A stretch of DNA of 64,000 nucleotides, from NCBI GenBank assembly GCA_017991835.1, contig JAGOPY010000010.1, positions 62,001 through 126,000 on the forward strand, read 5' to 3'. The notes beneath the pieces were generated by a model, which was not told where the DNA came from, made no database searches, and was given only the letters and a program-made list of their open reading frames with translations. This stretch comes from Bacteroidales bacterium. Its GTDB lineage: Bacteria; Bacteroidota; Bacteroidia; Bacteroidales; JAGOPY01. Position numbers and translations under genes: made by a program. Each line of letters begins with the position of its first letter. Positions within the stretch are counted from its first letter, which is position 1. Positions 43,178-52,517 of the stretch are shown here, piece by piece.

Positions 43178-43468
43178 ATGGAAGACCAGACCCAATTCCA
43201 GAACCAGAACCAGAATCCTTACCAGAATTACAATGCCATGCAGAATCAGCCACCGATCTCGGTCGGCGACTGGTTCGTGACCATTTTGATTACTGCGATC
43301 CCGCTCGTTAACATCATCATGCTGTTCGTCTGGGGATTCAGCAGCAGCACCCATCCGAGCAAAGCCAACTGGGCCAAGGCATCCCTCATCTGGTTGGCTA
43401 TTGTTATCGTGCTTTATATCATCATTTTTGCCACGATAGGCGCGGCTATGTTCAGCGCTTACAGATGA
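43178..43468 (+). CDS. Small two-helix membrane protein with Q/N-rich head
   Basis: A 96-residue protein. The first 28 residues are rich in Gln and Asn (QFQNQNQNPYQNYNAMQNQ). Two membrane helices follow (about 32-52 and 69-92), with GDWFVTILITAIPLVNIIMLFVW and a short loop SSSTHPSKANWAKAS. The pattern resembles small membrane proteins found widely in bacteria whose function is unknown. It sits alone between two genes on the other strand. The ATG is preceded by AACTAAA and no Shine-Dalgarno, as usual in this phylum. Confidence 0.75.
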   Translation: MEDQTQFQNQNQNPYQNYNAMQNQPPISVGDWFVTILITAIPLVNIIMLFVWGFSSSTHPSKANWAKASLIWLAIVIVLYIIIFATIGAAMFSAYR

Positions 43469-43506
43469 TAAAACCGGCCGGGGAACCAAAATTACATCTG
43501 TAATTG

Positions 43507-45768
43507 CTATTCAGGCTTCTCTTCAATGAAGACATGACCCTGATGATTTAAATCGGGCCCTTCTTCGTAATAGTCCCAATCTGCCCTGGACCGTATAACC
43601 GGAACAGTGGCAGGATTCGCATCTATCCTGTGACCGGAGTTGTCGTTCAGGAATATCCTGACATAACCGTATTTTACCGCATCTTCGACCGATTTCCAGC
43701 TTATGTCGGGCTGAAACTTCAAGGAAAAACCATTGTCCTGCACCTGAAAATCACTTATGCCGTTGTTAAGGGTAAAAACTACCGGACTTCCGTTAACACC
43801 GATTTCAACACTGACTGAAGCCTGGTCTATTTTAAGGACTTCGGGAAATATTTCTACCTCCATTCCCGCCAGGCGGTCATATAAAAGCATCCCTCCGAAA
43901 CGGTCCAGTGCAATGAAGTCAGGAAACGGACACCCTTTGTCGTCCCATGTGCCGATGTATTGCTGAAATTCTTTGCCGCCGATGGTGTAGACCCAGCATT
44001 TCTCAATATTGGGCGGAGGCAGTACAAATGATCCGATATCATTATGTGTCGTATCCCAACCGGGCGTATAGTCCGCCCATAGATACGGGGGATTGAAATC
44101 AGTTACCCGGGCCTTCGTCTCCGGCATGGCATCCAGAATCTTGCCGCTATTTGCACCTGCCCTTCCCCCGTAGTCGTAATGATTAAATATATCCTCCGCA
44201 ATTATTTTTGCATACCCCTGGAACTTTTCTCCACCACCGGAGCCAGCCCATGATAACGGAGGGACAAAACTCCCCGTAAAAACAGGGGCTGACATCCCGT
44301 CATTATCGCTGCCCTCCTTCAATACCATGTCAACTGTTATTTCAGATTTGTTTCTGACCCCTACTTTTACCCTGACCGATTCCGGATTGATCTGCGTAGC
44401 CTGCTTTAATTCTCCCACTGAAAGCGATGGGCCAAAGGTCACTTCAATGTAGGTCTGACGGCATGCCTGGAATAGTCCGGGCTCAGCATTTGTCTTCAAG
44501 AATTTTCTGTTCCGGTCGTCGTCTGTTTCTTCCCACATGGCCTCATAACTTAATCCCGTCAACACCTGCCCGTCTTTATTTTTCTGATATATGTTGATCT
44601 TACTGGCATAAGGGGGATGCCTGACAATATCATGAAATAACTGGATCAGGCCGGCGGAAAATTCGACGGCAATTTTTGTGCAATTGCCCGAAAGTTTTAT
44701 GTAGCCATTAATATTCGGGTAGTTCGACGGCATATCCCAGACAATAAAGGGGATTATCGGAACATGATCTATTTTTACTTTAACCGATAAAGGCGGAATC
44801 CATCTTGTATTAAGTGAAGCGGCCCGGATGTTATAATTTACAGGAACAGGGAGTGCATGAAGCCCCAAAGCGGTATCCAAAGCCGGTTGGCCAAACCTGG
44901 ATCGAAAATATTCGGAGCCCTGGCCAGCCGAATCGAAATAATTGAAAAGTTTTCCGTCAGCCAATCCGACATTTTTCCAGTCCCTGATACCCAAACCGGA
45001 AAGTTCATGTGTCCTGGCATCCTCATAAAGATCGGCCAGCTTCTCAAATCCAACAGCACCGGGAACTGGTTCCGGGATTTTAACCCCTGCTGCCCTCCAG
45101 ACGATGTCAGGTATAATCCGGATTTTGCGGATGTTTTTCATTAATTCATCCAGTTCTTCGGTGCTGAAACTGCTTCCGGGATGGTCAATACGCCGGAAAT
45201 GATCGGGCTGGCATATGTCCTGCAACATATGCATGACATGGCCGAGACGTTCATATGCCGCTTCCTTGGAAATCATTGAATAATTATACGAGCGGATAGC
45301 CCCTTCCCAGTTCCATGGCTCATTACCCAGGTAAAAATCACCGGGATTCTTCTGGACAGATCCCGAATAAGCCCATTCATAAGCGCTGTTGAAGTCCGTC
45401 ATGTTAAAACTGGCTGGCGGTGGCGTATGATGTTCTTTATAAAGATCTACTACCCAGGGAGTAAGCAAATATTCTTTGCAAAAAAATCCACGGTTGACGC
45501 CAAAGTGGTTATAGGCCCTGTCGGAATCGTCCTCCATTTTGTTGACTTTACGACCCTGATTGATAATCATCCGCTGCCCGAATAATTCAATTTCTTTATA
45601 AGCAGAGCTGTTTTTGAGGAGGATGAGATTGATAGCTTCCGAGGTGATTGTATTATGAGTCAGTTCGCACCATCCAACGGTTATTGCAATGATCAGCAGG
45701 ACGATTGCAGTCCTATTTAATCCGTCCCTGAAATGGCCCCTGCTATTTTTTATCTGGCTTGTTTTCAT
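43507..45768 (-). CDS. Zn-dependent phospholipase C/P1-nuclease-fold secreted protein
   Basis: A 753-residue protein. A hydrophobic segment at 20-32 ends just before Trp33; cleavage there would leave an N-terminal Trp, as in phospholipase C and P1 nuclease, where it binds zinc. His38 is five residues on, as in P1 (Trp1/His6). The motif GHVMHMLQDICQPDH gives His180, Asp184 and His190, with the same spacing as His116/Asp120/His126 of P1 and His118/Asp122/His128 of B. cereus PLC. Asp80/81 and His88 may be further ligands, though their spacing differs. After about residue 250 a long beta-rich region of unknown type follows. The start overlaps the TANFOR gene by 26 bases. Substrate (phospholipid or nucleic acid) is open. 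Confidence 0.7.
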   Translation of the reverse strand: MKTSQIKNSRGHFRDGLNRTAIVLLIIAITVGWCELTHNTITSEAINLILLKNSSAYKEIELFGQRMIINQGRKVNKMEDDSDRAYNHFGVNRGFFCKEYLLTPWVVDLYKEHHTPPPASFNMTDFNSAYEWAYSGSVQKNPGDFYLGNEPWNWEGAIRSYNYSMISKEAAYERLGHVMHMLQDICQPDHFRRIDHPGSSFSTEELDELMKNIRKIRIIPDIVWRAAGVKIPEPVPGAVGFEKLADLYEDARTHELSGLGIRDWKNVGLADGKLFNYFDSAGQGSEYFRSRFGQPALDTALGLHALPVPVNYNIRAASLNTRWIPPLSVKVKIDHVPIIPFIVWDMPSNYPNINGYIKLSGNCTKIAVEFSAGLIQLFHDIVRHPPYASKINIYQKNKDGQVLTGLSYEAMWEETDDDRNRKFLKTNAEPGLFQACRQTYIEVTFGPSLSVGELKQATQINPESVRVKVGVRNKSEITVDMVLKEGSDNDGMSAPVFTGSFVPPLSWAGSGGGEKFQGYAKIIAEDIFNHYDYGGRAGANSGKILDAMPETKARVTDFNPPYLWADYTPGWDTTHNDIGSFVLPPPNIEKCWVYTIGGKEFQQYIGTWDDKGCPFPDFIALDRFGGMLLYDRLAGMEVEIFPEVLKIDQASVSVEIGVNGSPVVFTLNNGISDFQVQDNGFSLKFQPDISWKSVEDAVKYGYVRIFLNDNSGHRIDANPATVPVIRSRADWDYYEEGPDLNHQGHVFIEEKPE

Positions 45769-47347
45769 TTTGTACCCTCCTTTCCATTTTAAAAGACTTT
45801 GGCGCCTGATCTTTAAATACAGGCAACAGGATCATTTCGGCTCTTTCAAGACATTTAAGATGTGTATTGAAATGCACAGTGCCAGACAGGTATTTTTCCC
45901 AGCTAAATGGCCCATCGGTCACATTCGGATTCTTATAAAAATCTATTGAATAGTCAGTCGGTTCAATCCTGTTGTAAACCTCAGTTTGAATGCATATCAG
46001 TTCTTCTTCACCGGTTTGTAAAACAGGAAGCGCCTCAAATTCGCCTTTGAAATTCAGGATCAGCTCGTCAATATTCCGATTCATATCACCATCCGTGACA
46101 CTTATTTTACTCCAGGTATCACCGGTCTCTATTAAACTGGTAGGATCTTTCAAAGCCGACAGGCTTACCAACACAGGTACAGGAATCATGCCTCTTTCAT
46201 AGTCCCATGTTAAATTGCCTGAAGGAGTCATTTTGCAGGCGATCGTTTGCGTTTCCCCCTTTTCATCGGTCTGGAAAATGATATCTCCATTTCCTCTGAA
46301 ATCAAGCTTTACAGCGTATTGTCCGGATACGGGGGCTCCGTCTTCGGATAAAGTATCCGAGGTGACGTTGTAATAAATGATCCGGCTGGATACAACATCC
46401 CATTCAATGGGAGATGCCGGAATGGGTTTTTCTTCCGGAAGAAAATTAAATCGGGCGATTTCACTCTCCCCGTTATTCCGGAAAAATGATTTTTGAAGCG
46501 GATCGGATGCTGTAATGGAGAACGCATAAGTTTTTCCGGGTACCAGCCTGGGATCGGATGGCCCGTAAAGATAATTCGTTGAAGCAATGATTTTCTCGAA
46601 GAATACCGGCTGTGTGGCCGATCTGAAAGCATCATTGATATTCCTGTCGGCCGGAAGTACTTCGATGATTTTTAAGGCAAACCGGGTTGAGTTCGGTGCC
46701 CCGGGAGGCCAGGTCCACACGAAGTTAATATTTTGAAAATCGCCTGCGAAGATATCCTGGCCGGATACGGGAAACAGAATCACCGGTGGTTCAAGGTCCG
46801 ATACCGTGAACGGGTTGCTGCAGCCCAGCGGGCTTTCTGATGATACCGTCTCTCCCGTGAGGTAGTCAAAGGCCTGCAGGCAGATCGTATAATTATCTTC
46901 CGGAAGCCCCTGACCATGAATTAGTTCTGAAAGTGTGATGCCCTGGCAGACCAGGTTCTCACTATCAAACACCTGTTCGAGGTTGAAACGGTTGAGGTAA
47001 TACGGCACCCCGGGCAACAGGGTAACCGGCGGATACATTTTATAATCAGGATCGGTATAGACCCTGATGCCGTTCTCCCCCTCAAAAACACCGAGAATAT
47101 AAACATCTACAGGCGCCGGGGCATTGCTTAAAAATGTTACCATCACCTTGTCGGGCTGGGAGATGTAGGCGTCGATATTTTTGGAATAGGGCGGCGAAAC
47201 CACCACGGAAATGTGGACAGGGAATTCCTGTTTAAGGGCCTGGCTAAAAACCGGAACGGAATATATCAGCCAGATTAAACTCAGCGGACCGGTCAGCAAC
47301 AGGCTGCGAAAGAGCCAACGGATCCTCTTCCTAAAAAGTAAACACAT
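45743..47347 (-). CDS. TANFOR-domain secreted protein
   Basis: A 534-residue protein with an N-terminal signal (LIWLIYSVPVFSQ). Residues about 37-190 fit the TANFOR domain first noted in Tannerella forsythia: FPVHISVVVSPPYSKNIDAYIS, then VTLLPGVPYYLNRFNLEQVF, LPEDNYTICLQAFDYLTGE and PVILFPVSGQDI. A fibronectin-like region with VWTWPPGAPNSTRF follows. The function of TANFOR proteins is not known. This gene overlaps both neighbours: 17 bases with the barrel gene before it and 26 with the phospholipase-like gene after it. The three are therefore one translation unit, which is a useful clue to a shared role on the outer surface. Confidence 0.85.
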   Translation of the reverse strand: MCLLFRKRIRWLFRSLLLTGPLSLIWLIYSVPVFSQALKQEFPVHISVVVSPPYSKNIDAYISQPDKVMVTFLSNAPAPVDVYILGVFEGENGIRVYTDPDYKMYPPVTLLPGVPYYLNRFNLEQVFDSENLVCQGITLSELIHGQGLPEDNYTICLQAFDYLTGETVSSESPLGCSNPFTVSDLEPPVILFPVSGQDIFAGDFQNINFVWTWPPGAPNSTRFALKIIEVLPADRNINDAFRSATQPVFFEKIIASTNYLYGPSDPRLVPGKTYAFSITASDPLQKSFFRNNGESEIARFNFLPEEKPIPASPIEWDVVSSRIIYYNVTSDTLSEDGAPVSGQYAVKLDFRGNGDIIFQTDEKGETQTIACKMTPSGNLTWDYERGMIPVPVLVSLSALKDPTSLIETGDTWSKISVTDGDMNRNIDELILNFKGEFEALPVLQTGEEELICIQTEVYNRIEPTDYSIDFYKNPNVTDGPFSWEKYLSGTVHFNTHLKCLERAEMILLPVFKDQAPKSFKMERRVQNENKPDKK

Positions 47348-49049
47348 AACTCAAATCTCCTTTCAGTTCGTTGAATGATGGATTATATGAACCTGTACCG
47401 GTGAAATTGCCGGTGAAATATATATAGAGCCTGAAGTTGTGGTGCTTGCCTGCCCTGCAGGTGGCTGTAAGGTTTGAATTGTAAATATAGGCGTCAGTTG
47501 ATCCGGCATTGTTCCGGGTGACGGCATTGATCCAACCGATCGACAATTTATCCTTTAATAAAGTCTTCGATATCCCAATCGTTCCGCCAATCCCTGTTAT
47601 ATCCGCTATATAGTTGCTGATAAGGGTACAGGTGATCCCGGTATTGACCGACCATTTTGTTTTTGTCAGGCCCAGGGCGTAGTTCAGCTGGGCGATCTGT
47701 GAGGTAAACCGGGTGAAGGGAGCGGTGAACTCATTTCTATCGCGGCCTGCCACCAGGTTGTAAACCAGCATGACCATATGGCTCCTTTCCGGCGTTATCA
47801 GCATAAAGCGCGGAGTAAACATGAAACTGTGCGTAGCCTGCCTGCCCCTGGCCGTATCGTTCAGCGGAATAGTACCGGCACGCTGATTTATGCTGTAATT
47901 GCTGTAACTGGCAGTGAATCCGTATTTTGGTTTTGGATTGAATGAAATGTTGACGTTTCCGATGGTCCTTGCGGAGGTGGCCCGCTTTGTCCCCCTCAGG
48001 TTATCTTCCTGGAGCCCGATAGCACCGCTGACGGTCAGTTTTCTTTTAAAAAGGGCGAAGGAAGGGCTGAGGGTGATATTCTGGACATCGTTGTTGAAAA
48101 AATAAGCCCCCATTGAGCGGTATCCCGGCTCGATCCGCCGATAATCCAGTTTTACACCCCAGTTTCTTTCCTTGTATTGTAACGATGACCGTATCGCATA
48201 ATAATATTCAGACGAGAAATTGATGCCCAGGAATTTATTCAGCGAATGCAGGGTATTATCCTCTTCGATCTCTTCGATGGTCTGTGCCGCAAGGTTCGTT
48301 GTGTAAAGGCTGAAAGCCCCTTCCATGTCCCAGGTGAGCTTCCTGGCAATTGTGAAATGGCCGTTGAACCCAGCTACTGTGTTCTGCTCCGGCAATGTGA
48401 TTGTCCCGGTATCGGGCTGTTGAAGGCTACTGCTGTCATCCCGGATGCGCAAAAACAGGAGATCGAAATAGTTTTTCTCGGTCCCGACACCCAACTTTAC
48501 GGCAAATCCCCGGCGGGCAAAATGGGAAAGCTTATCTGTGGTGCTTATGTTGCTGCCGTTTGTTTTCCGGTCGAACCGGCCGTATATGAATCCGAAACGA
48601 AATTTGCCCGGTGATAGCTCTATCCCTCCACCGAGGAAGGTATGTCCGGCGAGGGTGAAATTGGAGAAGGTCACATTTCGGTAACCGCCGTGCAAAGTGA
48701 TCCATTTCCATCGCGGGCTAATGCCTATCTGACTGAATGATTGAGAAGTATGCGTCAGCCCGGTTTCATTTCCCGAAAAAACAAGCGAAAAAGGAAGCTC
48801 GAAATTTTTGATCTTAGGCGTTGCGCTTGCGGAAAGAATTGCCGAAAACGGATCGGAGCGGGAAGGTATGCCACGACTGTAATAACCGATGAGATTCAGG
48901 CTGATGTTGCCATGTATGGAAAAGGGCTTTTCGCTAAGCTTTGCTGTTGTATCCTGTGAAAATAACCACCCGGGAAAGATAACCGTGATGCAAACAACCA
49001 CACTTGCAGCAATATAAACAGGTTGAATATGTTGCCTGGCAGCTAACAT
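47331..49049 (-). CDS. Outer-membrane beta-barrel protein of the TANFOR operon
   Basis: About 572 residues from the ATG at 49049 (a TTG at 49070 would add seven). The signal is YIAASVVVCITVIFPGWLFSQ. The rest alternates polar and hydrophobic residues with many Gly, Tyr and Asn turns (HGNISLNLIGYYSRGI, LELSPGKFRFGFIYGRFDRK, and others) and ends in YVFTF, a terminal aromatic expected of outer-membrane barrels. About 20 strands could be formed. It is not a TonB receptor: no plug or TonB box. Barrels like this accompany TANFOR proteins in Bacteroidota; whether it exports or anchors them is unknown. Confidence 0.75.
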   Translation of the reverse strand: MLAARQHIQPVYIAASVVVCITVIFPGWLFSQDTTAKLSEKPFSIHGNISLNLIGYYSRGIPSRSDPFSAILSASATPKIKNFELPFSLVFSGNETGLTHTSQSFSQIGISPRWKWITLHGGYRNVTFSNFTLAGHTFLGGGIELSPGKFRFGFIYGRFDRKTNGSNISTTDKLSHFARRGFAVKLGVGTEKNYFDLLFLRIRDDSSSLQQPDTGTITLPEQNTVAGFNGHFTIARKLTWDMEGAFSLYTTNLAAQTIEEIEEDNTLHSLNKFLGINFSSEYYYAIRSSLQYKERNWGVKLDYRRIEPGYRSMGAYFFNNDVQNITLSPSFALFKRKLTVSGAIGLQEDNLRGTKRATSARTIGNVNISFNPKPKYGFTASYSNYSINQRAGTIPLNDTARGRQATHSFMFTPRFMLITPERSHMVMLVYNLVAGRDRNEFTAPFTRFTSQIAQLNYALGLTKTKWSVNTGITCTLISNYIADITGIGGTIGISKTLLKDKLSIGWINAVTRNNAGSTDAYIYNSNLTATCRAGKHHNFRLYIYFTGNFTGTGSYNPSFNELKGDLSYVFTF

Positions 49050-49429
49050 ACTGATAATTATATCAGACAAATTAGCTATGAGGTTATTTGAAGTGACAGG
49101 GCTCGGTTTAAGATCCGATCCGGAGGTAATTGGCAGAGTTTGGCAGAGTTTGGCCCCGGATAGTTAATATATTTTGTTACCGGGCATAAATATACATTAA
49201 AAAAAGACCTTATGCAAATGAAATACTTTAAAAATTTGGGCAGTATAGTATTGACTTTTATCGGATTATTATTTACCTTTCGCGTCAAATTGATTCATTA
49301 ACAGCCATTGCTGCCAAACTACTGACTGATCTTTGCCGGTTTCTTTCTATTCTATTTATTCACTGGCTCGCTAATGTCTGACAAATAATAATTTGACAGA
49401 ATATTTATTAACCAACAAACCTGGAATCC
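49050..49429. other. Divergent intergenic region with candidate promoter
   Basis: 380 bases between the barrel gene (-) and the first FISUMP gene (+). It has a direct repeat of TTTGGCAGAG near 49138-49152. A TTG at 49251-49253 and TACCTTTC at 49274-49281, 20 bases apart, could be the promoter of the plus-strand genes. A 70-codon minus-strand frame here has no features of a real gene. Confidence 0.4.
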
Positions 49430-50644
49430 ATGAAAATGAAAATTTTATTGATGGGCATTCTGCTTTTGCTCATTTTAATTGTTCCAAAGGGTGTTCTAAG
49501 CCAATGGGCCGTCAACGGCAGCCACATCTACAACACCAACGCCGGCAATGTGGGGATAGGGAACAATGCCCCGGCTTCGTTGCTATATGTAGGCAAAAGC
49601 ATGACCGAGCCGACGATCACTGTCCGCAACCTCGGCGGATCGGGCGGCGCCACCTATTCGATGGTCGATGATGTTTCCGGTGCAAACTGGAAATTCAAAG
49701 CGACTAATTCGGGCGGTTTCAAGATCCGTGACAATGCCTTCGGGCTCGACGTGTTCCAGATCGAGGCCAACAGTGCGGCCAATGTGATTTACATCAGTGC
49801 AGCCGGCAGCCTGGGTGTCGGTACAGCCACACCCGAAGTCACCGCCATCGCCGACCTTTCCTCGACATCCCGGGGATTTCTCCCCCCGCGGATGACACAA
49901 ACCCAGGTAGCGGCCATACCCGCCCCGGCAAATGGACTGCTGGTCTTCAACACCACAGATGAGAAATATTATATCTATGTGGAGCTGGTGAACGCCTGGA
50001 AAGAGATCCTTTACGGGTCGGGAACGATCGGTGGGGCTTTTACCTGTGGGAACTCCATTATTATTAACCATGTTGCGAGTACGGTAGCACCAGTCGACAA
50101 GACGGTCACCTATGGCACTGTGACGAATGTCCCCGGGGAGACCTCCAAATGCTGGATAACACAGAACCTGGGCGCCGACCACGAGGCTGATTTTGCAACA
50201 GATAATACAGAACCGTCGGCAGGCTGGTACTGGCAATATAATCGTATGCAGGGATTTAAGCACGACGGAACCACCAGAACACCAAATACGACCTGGCTCA
50301 CACCAATATCGGAAAATGCCGAATGGCAGCTGGCGAATGATCCGTGTGCCCTCCTTTTGGGAAATGAATGGAGATTACCGACATACAATGAATGGTATAA
50401 TGTCGATGTCAGTGGAGGCTGGAATGGATATAATGCAACATATTCGAGTTTGTTGAAATTGCATGTCAGCGGTTATTTAGCTAATAGTTCTGGAGCACTG
50501 CAATACAGGGGGTCAATGACCGGCTTCTGGAGCAGCTCTCAGGTAGATAACGGTTTTGGGTGGGGAATGTTTATTTGGCAAATGGACTGTTATATGAACA
50601 GTTTTAATAAAGCTTTTGGATATAATGCCAGATGTATAAAATAG
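49430..50644 (+). CDS. FISUMP-domain surface protein, tandem paralogue 1
   Basis: A 404-residue protein with signal MKILLMGILLLLILIVPKGVLSQ. Residues about 25-145 are a fibre-like region (WAVNGSHIYNTNAGNVGIG, then LYVGKSMTEPTITVRNLGG), like the repeats of phage tail-fibre and collar proteins. A middle segment is GFLPPRMTQTQVAAIPAPANG. The C-terminal half is a FISUMP domain (major paralogous domain of Fibrobacter succinogenes), seen in TYGTVTNVPGETSKCWITQNLG and WRLPTYNEWYNVDVSGGW, a fold related to C-type lectins. The N-terminal 270 bases are almost identical to those of the next two genes, while the C-terminal half differs. Likely exported and surface-bound. Confidence 0.85.
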   Translation: MKMKILLMGILLLLILIVPKGVLSQWAVNGSHIYNTNAGNVGIGNNAPASLLYVGKSMTEPTITVRNLGGSGGATYSMVDDVSGANWKFKATNSGGFKIRDNAFGLDVFQIEANSAANVIYISAAGSLGVGTATPEVTAIADLSSTSRGFLPPRMTQTQVAAIPAPANGLLVFNTTDEKYYIYVELVNAWKEILYGSGTIGGAFTCGNSIIINHVASTVAPVDKTVTYGTVTNVPGETSKCWITQNLGADHEADFATDNTEPSAGWYWQYNRMQGFKHDGTTRTPNTTWLTPISENAEWQLANDPCALLLGNEWRLPTYNEWYNVDVSGGWNGYNATYSSLLKLHVSGYLANSSGALQYRGSMTGFWSSSQVDNGFGWGMFIWQMDCYMNSFNKAFGYNARCIK

Positions 50645-50674
50645 TTAATCGTAATAAAATAAAATATTGAAATA

Positions 50675-51880
50675 ATGAAAATTATTAGAATAATAGCCAT
50701 AGTGTCATTGCTTGTTGATATTAATTCAGCGGTGGGCCAATGGGCCGTCAACGGCAGCCACATCTACAACACCAACGCCGGCAATGTGGGGATCGGGAAC
50801 AATGCCCCTGCCTCTCTGCTCTATGTCGGCAAAAGCATGACCGAGCCGACGATCACCGTCCGCAACCTGGGCGGCTCGGGCGGCGCCACCTATTCGATGG
50901 TCGATGATGCCAGCGGGGCCAACTGGAAGTTTAAAGCCACCAACTCGGGTGGTTTCAAGATCAGGGACTTTGCCAACGGGCTGGATGTCTTCCAAATCGA
51001 AGCCAGCAGCGCCGCTAATGCGCTTTACATAAACAGTGCAGGAAGCATCGGGATGGGAACGTCATCACCGCACAGCTCCGCTCTCCTGGATATGTCATCA
51101 ACAACCCAGGGATTCCTGCTGCCTCGCATGACTCAAATGCAGATATCCCTGATCGAGAACCCGGCCAACGGGCTGATGGTCTTTAGTACGACCGACAATA
51201 AGATCTATGGTTACGTAGAAGGGGCGGGGCAATGGAAGGAGGTCCTTTTGGGGACTGAGATCGTAAACCCGCCGTTCATCTGCGGTAATGCCATGACAAT
51301 AAACCACGTTGCCGGTTCAGTAGCGCCGGTGACGAAAACCGTCACTTATGGAACGGTGACAAATGTTCCGGGCGAGACTTCAAAATGCTGGATCGCGCAG
51401 AATCTTGGCTCAGACCACCAGGCGACGGCCTTAACTGATGCAACAGAAGCCTCTGCCGGGTGGTACTGGCAGTTTAACCGGATGCAGGGGTATAAACACG
51501 ATGGAACAACCCGCACGCCGAATACAACCTGGATCACCAGCATTGTCGAGAATTCCGACTGGCAATCTGCCAGTGACCCCTGCAGCATTGAGTTTGGGAA
51601 CGGGTGGCGAATACCCACTTCCACTGAATGGACCAATGTAGATGTATCCGGCAATTGGACCGACTGGAACGGCCCCTGGAATTCATTGCTCAAATTGCAT
51701 GCGGCCGGGGGACTCTGGTCGGCCAATGGCAGCCTCTTATCCAGAGGGTCTGAAGGTTATTACTATAGCAGCACTCAAGAATCTGAAGGCTATGGCAGGT
51801 TCCTCAGCTTTTACAATGTGACAAGCTATATTACCATGGATCACAAAACGTGGGCCTATGCTATTCGGTGCATTCGATAA
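50675..51880 (+). CDS. FISUMP-domain surface protein, tandem paralogue 2
   Basis: A 401-residue paralogue, 30 bases after the first. The signal is KIIRIIAIVSLLVDINSAVGQ. The fibre-like N-terminus is near-identical in DNA to copy 1 (for example 50739-50790 and 49502-49553). The middle has GFLLPRMTQMQISLIENPANG. The FISUMP half has TYGTVTNVPGETSKCWIAQNLG, WRIPTSTEWTNVDVSGNW and ends in WAYAIRCIR. The last 100 residues differ most from copy 1, as expected if the lectin-like surface is diversifying. Confidence 0.85.
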   Translation: MKIIRIIAIVSLLVDINSAVGQWAVNGSHIYNTNAGNVGIGNNAPASLLYVGKSMTEPTITVRNLGGSGGATYSMVDDASGANWKFKATNSGGFKIRDFANGLDVFQIEASSAANALYINSAGSIGMGTSSPHSSALLDMSSTTQGFLLPRMTQMQISLIENPANGLMVFSTTDNKIYGYVEGAGQWKEVLLGTEIVNPPFICGNAMTINHVAGSVAPVTKTVTYGTVTNVPGETSKCWIAQNLGSDHQATALTDATEASAGWYWQFNRMQGYKHDGTTRTPNTTWITSIVENSDWQSASDPCSIEFGNGWRIPTSTEWTNVDVSGNWTDWNGPWNSLLKLHAAGGLWSANGSLLSRGSEGYYYSSTQESEGYGRFLSFYNVTSYITMDHKTWAYAIRCIR

Positions 51881-51912
51881 TAGATTGATGTATAAATTTA
51901 ATTACCAATATC

Positions 51913-52515
51913 ATGAAATCACTTAAAATAGTATTCACAATTCTGTTACTTTCTATGTTATATAATGCCCTTGGGCAGTGGGCCGTCAATGGCAGCCACA
52001 TATACAACACCAATGCCGGCAATGCGGGGATCGGGAACAATGCCCCGGCTTCGCTGCTTTATGTCGGCAAAAGCATGACAGAGCCGACAATTACCGTCCG
52101 CAACCTTGGCGGAGCGGGCGGCGCCACCTATTCGATGGTCGATGACGCCAGCGGTGCGAACTGGAAATTCAAAGCCACCAACTTGGGAGGATTCAAGATC
52201 AGGGACTTCGCCAACGGGCTGGATGTCTTCCAGATCGAGGCCAACAGCGCAGCCAATGTGATCTACATCAACGCCGCCGGGGCGATCGGCATCAACACCG
52301 CCACACCGGCCACCTCGGCGCTGATGGAGCTGAACGCCACCGACCGCGGCTTTCTCCCGCCCCGGATGAGCGAATCACAACTATCGGCCATCGCCGGTCC
52401 CGCCAACGGGTTGATGGCATTTAACACTACCGACGGAAAACTATACGTTTTTGTCGAATCGGTGAATGCGTGGAAGGAGGTATCATTTGGGGAGGGAACG
52501 ATTGTTCCGCAATAA
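51913..52515 (+). CDS. Tandem paralogue 3, lacking the FISUMP domain
   Basis: A 200-residue copy with signal KSLKIVFTILLLSMLYNALGQ and the same fibre-like start (WAVNGSHIYNTNAGNAGIG) and middle (GFLPPRMSESQLSAIAGPANG). It stops right after the point where the FISUMP domain would begin: KEVSFGEGTIVPQ, against KEILYGSGTIGGAFTCG in copy 1. The convergent protease gene ends three bases later. Either the C-terminal half was deleted or this is a short form with only the fibre region. Confidence 0.8.
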   Translation: MKSLKIVFTILLLSMLYNALGQWAVNGSHIYNTNAGNAGIGNNAPASLLYVGKSMTEPTITVRNLGGAGGATYSMVDDASGANWKFKATNLGGFKIRDFANGLDVFQIEANSAANVIYINAAGAIGINTATPATSALMELNATDRGFLPPRMSESQLSAIAGPANGLMAFNTTDGKLYVFVESVNAWKEVSFGEGTIVPQ

Positions 52516-52517
52516 AA

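Noticed and set aside
49076-49288. 70-codon minus-strand gene between the barrel and FISUMP genes
   Set aside because: No signal, membrane segment or known pattern, and it lies over the likely promoter.
49430-52515. Diversity-generating retroelement
   Set aside because: FISUMP domains have a lectin-like fold, but no reverse transcriptase, template repeat or adenine-specific change is visible in the window.
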